A stretch of 10,248 bases of DNA from CAZDEK01 sp964504625 (lineage in GTDB: Bacteria > Patescibacteriota > Saccharimonadia > CAILAD01 > GCA-016700035), in contig CAZDEK010000026.1 of assembly GCA_964504625.1 (NCBI GenBank), forward strand, positions 1 to 10,248, given 5' to 3'. A model generated the notes under the pieces. That model did not search any database. It was not told where the DNA came from and was given only the letters and a program-made list of their open reading frames with translations. This document shows positions 1 to 5,112 of this stretch, piece by piece. Made by a program: the position numbers and the translations under genes. Numbering within the stretch: position 1 is the first letter of the stretch; each line of letters starts with the position of its first letter.

Positions 1-444
1 GGCTCGTACCTGATCGACGAATTCCGGCTGTGAAAAGAGCTGGTGCAGCCCGTGAAAATAGATGGTATCCGATAGCGTAGCAAAAGCTGTGTTGCACGTA
101 AGGTCCGAAAGCGTTTCGGTCGCGATTTTAATGGCTTGATCGACTCGATCTTTGAGCGACGCCACTCGCTTCTCGACAGTCTCAATGGTGCGGTTAGTAG
201 GCGCTAATTCGCCATCGCGCAAGCGATTTACATAATAGCGATAGCCCTTATCAGTCGGAACGCGGCCAGCCGAAATATGTGGCTGGTAGATGTAGCCATC
301 GCGCTCGAGAGCCGACATTTCAGCTCTAATCGTCGCCGAACTGACGTCAAAAACCTCCGCCAACGCATGACTCCCAACCGGCTCGGCGGTGGCAGCATAC
401 AGGCGAATAATCTCAGCGAGAATAGCGTTTTGGCGCTCTGTCAT
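1..444 (-). CDS. hrcA: Heat-inducible transcription repressor HrcA, N-terminal part, compact form (cut by window edge)
   Basis: HrcA binds CIRCE operators and represses class I chaperone genes (hrcA-grpE-dnaK, groESL); in studied bacteria GroEL keeps it active. The first 148 residues are visible; the gene continues beyond position 1. Residues 1-75 form the classic winged helix: TERQ at 2-5, EPVGS at 21-25, VSSATIRAEM at 34-43, then SAGRVPTDKGYRYYV at 58-72. The text then passes from SDLTCNTAFATL (113-124) almost directly to GLHQLFSQPEF (132-142). In B. subtilis HrcA the matching segments lie roughly 100 residues apart, so the middle (inserted dimerising) domain appears to be missing. The ATG at 444 is the only sensible start, because an in-frame TGA lies just upstream; there is no good SD. 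Two CIRCE sites precede the gene, implying autoregulation. grpE/dnaK may follow outside the window (inference). Confidence 0.93.
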   Translation of the reverse strand, partial: MTERQNAILAEIIRLYAATAEPVGSHALAEVFDVSSATIRAEMSALERDGYIYQPHISAGRVPTDKGYRYYVNRLRDGELAPTNRTIETVEKRVASLKDRVDQAIKIATETLSDLTCNTAFATLSDTIYFHGLHQLFSQPEFVDQVRA

Positions 445-559
445 AATCGTAAAGTGGGTGTTTCAGAGTCGGAAGCCTCCAGACAATCATCAAAAGCTGT
501 TGTCAGAGGGTCGCTTCGTGCTCGTCAGGAGTGAATCCGGCTCTGCTGCTGCACCCATA

Positions 560-586
560 TTAGCACTAGCCTCACATGAGTGCTAG
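560..586. promoter_or_regulatory. CIRCE operator 2 (start-proximal, imperfect)
   Basis: This is an inverted repeat with arms TTAGCACTA and GAGTGCTAG around a nine-base spacer. It matches the CIRCE consensus (TTAGCACTC, nine bases, GAGTGCTAA) at 16 of 18 arm positions. For the leftward hrcA promoter it lies directly downstream of the -10 box, at the expected transcription start, so HrcA bound here would block initiation. The hairpin would also form the 5' end of the hrcA mRNA. Its imperfect arms suggest weaker binding than operator 1. Confidence 0.9.
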
Positions 587-593
587 TAATGTA

Positions 594-623
594 ATTGTAG
601 TGCGATTAGCACTCGGACGTCAA
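594..623 (-). promoter_or_regulatory. Sigma-70-type promoter of hrcA, embedded between two CIRCE sites
   Basis: On the minus strand the -35 box TTGACG (618-623) and the -10 box TACAAT (594-599) are separated by 18 bp. The -35 box sits inside the spacer of CIRCE operator 1. Transcription should start near 586-588, at the edge of CIRCE operator 2. The hrcA leader would then be about 140 nt long. Both boxes match consensus at five of six positions. Confidence 0.82.
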
Positions 624-632
624 GAGTGCTAA
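606..632. promoter_or_regulatory. CIRCE operator 1 (perfect consensus)
   Basis: The arms TTAGCACTC (606-614) and GAGTGCTAA (624-632) with a nine-base spacer match the CIRCE consensus at all 18 arm positions. The spacer, read on the minus strand, contains the TTGACG -35 box of the hrcA promoter. The right arm covers the TAG stop codon (629-631) of the ABA4-like gene. Confidence 0.97.
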
Positions 633-1051
633 TTGGACTTTCGAGCCAGTTGCGTCATCCCCAGATATACCAATAGCCCGATCGGCCCGAGCATGAATGT
701 CAACAGATAAGGTATGATCATCCAACGATGACGAATCTGTCGTCGTCGAGCATCCGTCGCCATCCACACGCCGACCATCAGATCGAAGCAGACTACATGA
801 GCCCAACCCAGTACGAAGACCCAAGGATCAGTCGCAAACTCGGCCAATCCCATCAGCGAAAAGTCGAGCACCTGCACGCCGCGCTGCAAAACTATACCGA
901 TCAGCGACAGATACAACAATGCAAGAATGGCCGGGATTATTGGTCGCAAGACGAGCTTGCCGGTCAGGCGGCTATACGGTGTGATAATCAGGAGCAGCCA
1001 GCCGAAAGCCGCCAGAAAATTCAGCAAGAAAAACAAGGTTTCAGCATTCAT
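629..1051 (-). CDS. ABA4-like (DUF4281) integral membrane protein
   Basis: This 140-residue, very hydrophobic protein has about four membrane helices (roughly 3-25, 35-56, 76-98 and 111-133). It matches the ABA4-like family (DUF4281), named after plant ABA DEFICIENT 4, which is needed for neoxanthin formation. Bacterial members have no settled role. Diagnostic segments are an N-terminal LNFLAAFGWLLLIITP, then GWAH (82-85), FDLMVG (89-94), D100 followed by ARRR, and LLTFMLGPIGLLVYL (116-130). I chose the ATG at 1051 because the family begins this way; an in-frame ATG at 1084 would add eleven atypical residues. Neither has a clear SD. The stop codon lies inside CIRCE operator 1, so transcripts of this gene probably run into hrcA. 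No carotenoid or rhodopsin genes are visible in the window, so the substrate is unknown. Confidence 0.82.
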   Translation of the reverse strand: MNAETLFFLLNFLAAFGWLLLIITPYSRLTGKLVLRPIIPAILALLYLSLIGIVLQRGVQVLDFSLMGLAEFATDPWVFVLGWAHVVCFDLMVGVWMATDARRRQIRHRWMIIPYLLTFMLGPIGLLVYLGMTQLARKSN

Positions 1052-1074
1052 TACGCTTATGGTACCACATCGAA

Positions 1075-1083
1075 ATACTAGCA
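1075..1083 (-). promoter_or_regulatory. Possible extended -10 promoter for the ABA4-like gene
   Basis: The minus strand reads TGCTAGTAT, an extended -10 (TG, one base, TAGTAT), 23 nt before the ATG at 1051. No -35 box of quality is found at 17 bp. A similar TGCTAGCAT lies before the gene starting at 3296. It would give a short leader and is not compatible with use of the ATG at 1084. Confidence 0.35.
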
Positions 1084-1119
1084 TACGCTACAACACTTGA
1101 AGCTCGCAGGAAATAATCC

Positions 1120-1148
1120 TTGCAAATACACTATTTTGGTGGTAATAT
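1120..1148 (+). promoter_or_regulatory. Sigma-70-type promoter for the CHAP-domain gene
   Basis: TTGCAA (1120-1125) and TAATAT (1143-1148) are spaced by an ideal 17 bp. The ATG at 1182 lies 33 bp downstream, which leaves a leader of about 26 nt. The only SD-like element in that leader is GGTGA near 1169-1173. Confidence 0.72.
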
Positions 1149-1181
1149 AGTCCATTCGCCAGATGCTGGTGACTATCCGCT

Positions 1182-1892
1182 ATGAATGTAGCTTCTTATG
1201 AACAACGGTTGGCCTTGACTGCCCACCGACAGACTATCCGCGTCAAACGCTCGCGCTTCGCACGTACGATCGACGCCGTCCGTACTGCCCCACCCCATGT
1301 GAAGGCAGCTGTGTTAATCGTAGCCTACTTTATCGCATTTGGGTTTTTCTTTCAGGCTAGTCGAGCCGAGTTTGAAAATAAGGGGCTGGCGTATTTGAGT
1401 GCTGCTAATCGTAGTGGTCAACCCGCCACTTCTACCAGTACGCAAAGCACGCAGCGCCCGGTGCAGACGCTCAAGCCGACCCCGACACCAACACAGCCCA
1501 GCCAAACACCGAATCCAAGTGCCAATCAATCTGGTTTGCCACCCTTTAATAATGACAATGAGAATGCACCATCACAGAGCATTCAGTACACCTCGACGGG
1601 TTATGCCTATGGGCAGTGCACCTTCTATGTCGCCAAGCGTCGACCCATCCCGCAGAACTGGGGCAATGCGCGGGATTGGCTGACCCGAGCCCGTCTTGCC
1701 GGCTATCAAACTGGCAAATACGCCCGTCCGGGGGCGATAGCCCAAACCACTGTAGGTCGCTACGGCCATGTTGCTTATGTCGAGCGCGTCGAGGAAGATG
1801 GGCGCGTCTATGTTTCTGAGATGAATTACGTCGGCTGGAACCGCATCAGCTACCGCTGGGTCAACCAATCTGAATTCAATTATATTTACTAG
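1182..1892 (+). CDS. Membrane-anchored CHAP-domain peptidoglycan hydrolase
   Basis: CHAP domains are papain-like cysteine amidases/endopeptidases that cut the peptide part of peptidoglycan. In order, the 236 residues show a basic cytoplasmic N-terminus, one membrane helix (about 41-58), a Ser/Thr/Pro/Gln-rich spacer (about 75-135) suited to spanning the wall, and a C-terminal CHAP domain (about 138-230). The likely catalytic Cys146 lies in YGQCTFYV, His196 in YGHVAYVE, and the third polar residue is Glu213 or Asn215 in SEMNY. Additional family signs are WGNARDW (160-166) and RPGAIA (182-187). Type II topology places the enzyme outside. Possible roles are wall remodelling, division or attack on a host/neighbour wall; the sequence cannot decide. 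The gene has its own promoter, and another promoter for the next gene overlaps its end. Confidence 0.9.
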   Translation: MNVASYEQRLALTAHRQTIRVKRSRFARTIDAVRTAPPHVKAAVLIVAYFIAFGFFFQASRAEFENKGLAYLSAANRSGQPATSTSTQSTQRPVQTLKPTPTPTQPSQTPNPSANQSGLPPFNNDNENAPSQSIQYTSTGYAYGQCTFYVAKRRPIPQNWGNARDWLTRARLAGYQTGKYARPGAIAQTTVGRYGHVAYVERVEEDGRVYVSEMNYVGWNRISYRWVNQSEFNYIY

Positions 1893-1913
1893 TATCCTTA
1901 TATATGGTATAGT
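1885..1913 (+). promoter_or_regulatory. Probable promoter of the small basic protein gene
   Basis: TTTACT (1885-1890) and TATAGT (1908-1913) are separated by 17 bp. The -35 box overlaps the stop codon of the CHAP gene. Transcription would start near 1920, giving a leader of about 33 nt with a strong SD. Read-through from the CHAP gene is also possible. Confidence 0.5.
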
Positions 1914-1942
1914 AGTGCTTTCTATACCTCCAGCACCTACCC

Positions 1943-1947
1943 AGGAG
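1943..1947 (+). promoter_or_regulatory. Strong Shine-Dalgarno site AGGAG
   Basis: AGGAG lies five bases before the ATG at 1953. It is the clearest SD in the window, where most starts have none. It is the main reason to treat the short reading frame that follows as a real gene. Confidence 0.75.
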
Positions 1948-1952
1948 TAATC

Positions 1953-2141
1953 ATGGGACATCGCCAGAAAGGCAAAAGTAAGAAGCGTCGTAAGTCATGG
2001 CACCGAGGAGGTGTCGAAGCCCGCAAGTTCAACTCCAGCATCCGCCGGCTCGGAAAAGCCACCGATCCCGATGTCGACTACACCCAAGCCGCACCTTCTC
2101 CCATCAATTCCCGCACATCCAAGGCAAAACGACAGCGCTAA
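1953..2141 (+). CDS. Small, highly basic protein of unknown function (62 aa)
   Basis: I do not recognise this protein. It has 62 residues with 19 Lys/Arg against 4 acidic residues. The N-terminal third is dominated by the cluster KGKSKKRRK (6-14), followed by WHRGG (16-20); the C-terminus ends KAKRQR. There is no membrane segment, no cysteine and no obvious zinc motif. The composition resembles small ribosome-associated or nucleic-acid-binding proteins, but the function is not shown. Support for it being real comes from a good promoter, a near-ideal SD (AGGAG) and a rho-independent terminator starting eight bases after the stop. The whole transcription unit is only about 260 nt, so it should be well expressed. 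The alternative is a lineage-specific ribosomal or nucleoid protein. Confidence 0.7.
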   Translation: MGHRQKGKSKKRRKSWHRGGVEARKFNSSIRRLGKATDPDVDYTQAAPSPINSRTSKAKRQR

Positions 2142-2148
2142 ACCACTC

Positions 2149-2178
2149 AGCCCCTTCTTCAAGAAGGGGCTGTTTCTT
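2149..2178 (+). terminator. Rho-independent terminator after the small basic gene
   Basis: The arms AGCCCCTTCTT (2149-2159) and AAGAAGGGGCT (2161-2171) are perfectly complementary, so the hairpin is GC-rich at its base with a small loop. It is followed by GTTTCTTC, a moderately T-rich tail. On the minus strand no T-run follows, so it looks directional (rightward). Confidence 0.85.
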
Positions 2179-2206
2179 CACAGGCATAGCCTCGCCAGAG
2201 GAGAAC

Positions 2207-2407
2207 TTAGCGTGAGGCCGTAGCGTTCATGAGAGCGCTGACGTTCGGGGGCGGACTCGGTACTTCACCCGCTGCCGCCTTATCAATCGTTGTAAGGTAA
2301 CTATATTTCCAGGTATCAAAAGCCTGCATGGCTTTGTCGCCAGTTGAACGAACATAACCATAATAGAGTAGCCCAAGGGCCAAGAAGAGTGCTATCCGCC
2401 ACTTCAT
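2207..2407 (-). CDS. Small secreted or membrane-anchored protein, unknown function (66 aa)
   Basis: This 66-residue protein begins MKWR and has a hydrophobic stretch at about 4-18 that can act as a signal peptide or N-terminal anchor. The remaining 48 residues are polar, with a SPPP element near 51-54. No family is recognised. There is no Cys, so it is not a lipoprotein. A TTGACA -35 box lies 31 bp upstream and the putative -10 ends about 7 bp before the ATG, so its message may lack a leader. It converges on the terminator of the small basic gene. With this length and no recognised homologue the call rests on start, promoter and anchor; a chance reading frame is possible. Confidence 0.55.
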   Translation of the reverse strand: MKWRIALFLALGLLYYGYVRSTGDKAMQAFDTWKYSYLTTIDKAAAGEVPSPPPNVSALMNATASR

Positions 2408-2414
2408 GGCGCCT

Positions 2415-2444
2415 ACTATGCTAGCTTGAGCAATTTCATGTCAA
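2415..2444 (-). promoter_or_regulatory. Promoter of the 66-residue protein gene, near-leaderless
   Basis: On the minus strand a perfect TTGACA (2439-2444) is followed after 18 bp by CATAGT (2415-2420), four of six matches to TATAAT. An alternative -10, TAGCAT (2418-2423), has only 15 bp spacing. In the first reading transcription would begin at about the ATG (2407). Confidence 0.5.
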
Positions 2445-2477
2445 GGTTAAGCGGTATCAGGCATTGGTCAATGATAT

Positions 2478-3296
2478 CTAGAGTGGCTGAGCCGATTCAA
2501 GAATCTTGCGAGCCGTCACCCAATCAGCCTGCTGAAAGAACTGAGCTGTTGATAAATTACGCATCAATAGCTTATTATCCTCTGGCTTTGTAGGGAGTAG
2601 TGTTGGATAAGGCAAATTTGTTGTTATTTTCATGGTGCTAGGATATACCTGACCATCGGTGAATTTGGCCGTCCCACCGACATGAAAAAGTGGGTAGTAA
2701 GGATATACATTTTGCTCCGTTCCTACTTTAGGCACCTTGACACTACCGACTGTAGAAATCCAAGAAAGCGAACGGGACATGACGAGCTTTGATGTCGTAT
2801 CCCTTATCTCAGTGCCGACAATATAGAGCCCTGGTACCGCCTTGATAGCGGTAGCATCAACCGTTTCAACATCAGGACACAGTTCTTCAGGCTTATCACT
2901 CTCACCTTTTTTGAAGCACGAGCCTCCCAATCCCATAATATGGGTCTGATACTCCATAACTAATCCGCTTGGAGCAGTCAGATAAAAATGTTCATAAGGC
3001 CCAGGGATTTTCTCATCTTTAACAGTTTGCGCTCCGTTGTCGGAAGATAGGTCCGTGAACCGCCAATCAGCCGGATATTTAAATGATATCTTTTCATACT
3101 TACTTTCTAGAGTTTTCCAATTCGCATAAGGGTCCTGGCTTTTTGTCGCTACAGGACTACTATTTGGTGATTGAACTTTTTGCGCTTTTGGCTTCCCCCA
3201 GAATGCATACCATATCACCAGCCCAATGATCACGCACAGCAAGAGAATGATAATAATTATTGAGGCACTACCCTTGCGCCGTTGGTGCATACTCAT
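2478..3296 (-). CDS. Membrane-anchored extracytoplasmic protein of unknown function
   Basis: This 272-residue protein has a short basic N-terminus (QRRKG at 5-9), one long membrane helix (about 11-33) and an exported domain of about 240 residues. A Ser/Pro/Lys-rich linker (34-55) precedes W60. The next segment, ISFKYPADW (70-78), resembles the gIsF-YP-W start of many exported beta-sheet domains in Gram-positive-like and CPR bacteria. Cys127 and Cys140 in the exported part could form a disulfide. I see no enzyme motif. Its DNA is visibly richer in A+T than lepA, common for fast-evolving surface proteins. It starts 48 bp after the lepA stop on the same strand, so co-transcription is likely, with a possible extra promoter in the gap. 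Two close ATGs (3296, 3290) are possible starts; neither has a good SD. Confidence 0.85.
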   Translation of the reverse strand: MSMHQRRKGSASIIIIILLLCVIIGLVIWYAFWGKPKAQKVQSPNSSPVATKSQDPYANWKTLESKYEKISFKYPADWRFTDLSSDNGAQTVKDEKIPGPYEHFYLTAPSGLVMEYQTHIMGLGGSCFKKGESDKPEELCPDVETVDATAIKAVPGLYIVGTEIRDTTSKLVMSRSLSWISTVGSVKVPKVGTEQNVYPYYPLFHVGGTAKFTDGQVYPSTMKITTNLPYPTLLPTKPEDNKLLMRNLSTAQFFQQADWVTARKILESAQPL

Positions 3297-3310
3297 AGGA
3301 TATTCCGCTT

Positions 3311-3319
3311 ATGCTAGCA
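3311..3319 (-). promoter_or_regulatory. Possible extended -10 promoter before the exported protein gene
   Basis: TGCTAGCAT on the minus strand fits an extended -10 (TG, one base, TAGCAT) 14 nt before the ATG at 3296. There is no convincing -35 box. It resembles the element before the ABA4-like gene. Confidence 0.28.
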
Positions 3320-3344
3320 GTGTAGCGGGTTATGGAGTGAAAAA

Positions 3345-5111
3345 CTAGTCGCGACGAATCAGCTGCATGAAGACGTCGCTCGGCAGCGACACTTTGCCGA
3401 TCTGCTTCATACGCGCCTTACCCTTCTTCTGTTTCTGTAAGAGCTTCTTCTTACGACTGACATCACCGCCATACAACTTTGCTGTGACATCTTTGCGCAA
3501 AGCCGACAGCGTCTCGCGTGCGATGACCTTCGAACCAATGGCCGCTTGAATCGCCACTTCAAAATTCTGTCTTGGAATCACTTCTTTCAAACGCTCAGTG
3601 ATGCGCTTACCCCACGCATCTGCCTTTGATCGAGCCACGATGCTGCCGAGCGAGTCCACCTTCTCCCCCGCCAGAAGCACGTCAACGCGCACCAGATCCC
3701 CCACTTCATAGCGATCCCATTCATACGACAAAGACGCAAAGCCCGACGTCTGGCTCTTTAGCTCGTCATAAAAATCAGTAATGATTTCCGCGAGTGGGGC
3801 TTCGAAGCCGACTACCGCCCGACTGGCGTCCAGGTATTCGAGCTTCGTATGCCGACCGCGCGCCTCAACAATGAGTTGCAACACCGCACCAATATAAGTC
3901 GCCGGCACAACAATCTCGCCGCGCACCCACGGCTCGGCAATCGACGCAATCATAGACTGATCCGGCAGCGCGCTCGCCTGCTCGATGGTCACCATCTGCC
4001 CATTCGTCAATGTCACTTCATAACTCACGCTGGGACTCGTCACGATAAGATCAAGATCAAACTCCCGCTCGAGGCGCTCTTTGATAATCTCCAAATGCAG
4101 GAGCCCGAGAAAGCCGATCCGCACACCAAAGCCAAGTGCCTGCGAGGTCTCCGGTGCATATGTCAGCGAAGCATCATTCAGTGCTAGCTTATCCAGCGAA
4201 TCTTTCAATTTCGGATATTCTTCCTGACTCGTTGGATAGAGACTCGCAAAGATCAGCGGCTGGACCTTCTTATACCCCGGTAATGCTTCTGCCGATCCGG
4301 TTGCCAACGAGACAGTGTCGCCTACCCGCGCGAACTGAACAGACTTAATATTCGTAGTAATAAAGCCGATCTGACCACAGGACAGCCTCTCGTCACTCGC
4401 TCGTGCCGGTGTTAAATGCCCGACTTCAAGCGCTAGCGACCGACTACCAGATTGCAAGAGCCGAATCTCGGCACCGGCTGGGATATCTCCGCGCATCACC
4501 CGCACATACAGAATCACACCCCGATACCCATCAAAGACCGAGTCAAATATTAAAGCCTGGGTGTCACCTGGCTCAACAACTGGCGGCGGCACCTGCTCGA
4601 CCACAGTATCCAGCAAAGCCTCAACACCCTCGCCGGTCTTCGCCGAAATCTTTAGTACACTTGCGGGCTCCACACCCAGCAGCGCTCCAATTTCTCCAGC
4701 CACACGTTCTGGTTCAGCCGCTGGCAGATCAATTTTATTCATCACCGGAATAATCGTAAGACCAGCTTCGATGGCCATATACACATTGGCCAAAGTTTGG
4801 GCCTGAATGCCTTGGCTAGCATCAACTACCAAAATAGCCCCCTCCACCGCTTCAAGCGAGCGACTGACTTCGTAACTAAAATCAACATGGCCTGGTGTAT
4901 CGATGAGGTTCAGCTCCACACCCCGCCACTGCATCCGAGCCGGCTGTAACTTAATCGTGATCCCCTTCTCGCGCTCGAGTTCCATGGTATCCAGTAGCTG
5001 AGCCTTCATGTCGCGACTGTCGACGGTACCGGTGATCTCGAGCAGACGATCGGCTAGCGTCGACTTACCGTGATCGATATGCGCGATGATACAAAAGTTG
5101 CGAATAGCCAT
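3345..5111 (-). CDS. lepA: Elongation factor 4 (LepA), ribosomal translocase-like GTPase
   Basis: LepA/EF4 is a ribosome-bound GTPase related to EF-G. It is credited with back-translocation or rescue of stalled ribosomes and with 30S assembly. With the ATG at 5111 it has 588 residues, close to the usual 600. The GTPase motifs are G1 AHIDHGKST (10-18), G3 DTPGH (71-75), G4 NKID (125-128) and G5 SAKTG (156-160). The LepA-specific C-terminal domain is intact, with YGGDVS (547-552), a Lys-rich stretch and RMKQIGKV. An in-frame GTG at 5120 would overlap the murJ stop and add three residues. I prefer the ATG because the family starts just before IRNF. murJ ends one base before this ATG, so translation is probably coupled by reinitiation. 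Confidence 0.97.
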   Translation of the reverse strand: MAIRNFCIIAHIDHGKSTLADRLLEITGTVDSRDMKAQLLDTMELEREKGITIKLQPARMQWRGVELNLIDTPGHVDFSYEVSRSLEAVEGAILVVDASQGIQAQTLANVYMAIEAGLTIIPVMNKIDLPAAEPERVAGEIGALLGVEPASVLKISAKTGEGVEALLDTVVEQVPPPVVEPGDTQALIFDSVFDGYRGVILYVRVMRGDIPAGAEIRLLQSGSRSLALEVGHLTPARASDERLSCGQIGFITTNIKSVQFARVGDTVSLATGSAEALPGYKKVQPLIFASLYPTSQEEYPKLKDSLDKLALNDASLTYAPETSQALGFGVRIGFLGLLHLEIIKERLEREFDLDLIVTSPSVSYEVTLTNGQMVTIEQASALPDQSMIASIAEPWVRGEIVVPATYIGAVLQLIVEARGRHTKLEYLDASRAVVGFEAPLAEIITDFYDELKSQTSGFASLSYEWDRYEVGDLVRVDVLLAGEKVDSLGSIVARSKADAWGKRITERLKEVIPRQNFEVAIQAAIGSKVIARETLSALRKDVTAKLYGGDVSRKKKLLQKQKKGKARMKQIGKVSLPSDVFMQLIRRD

Positions 5112-5112
5112 G

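Noticed and set aside
490..558. A 22-codon reading frame in the hrcA leader (ATG at 558, TGA at 490) as a possible leader peptide
   Set aside because: It has no good SD (GAGG is 11 bases away), no telling codon runs and no attenuator-like hairpin; such a short frame is expected by chance.
728..1081. A 117-codon plus-strand frame
   Set aside because: It is antisense to the ABA4-like gene, and its product is a polar, low-information chain with no promoter.
1572..1961. A 129-codon minus-strand frame
   Set aside because: It is antisense to the CHAP domain, whose catalytic residues are on the plus strand.
2149..2178. Bidirectional use of the terminator for the leftward 66-aa gene
   Set aside because: The minus strand has no T-run after the hairpin, so only rightward termination is supported.
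2462..2473. The palindrome CATTG-GT-CAATG as an operator
   Set aside because: It is short, lies in the tail of a converging gap upstream of the -35 of the 66-aa gene, and no second copy was noticed in the window.
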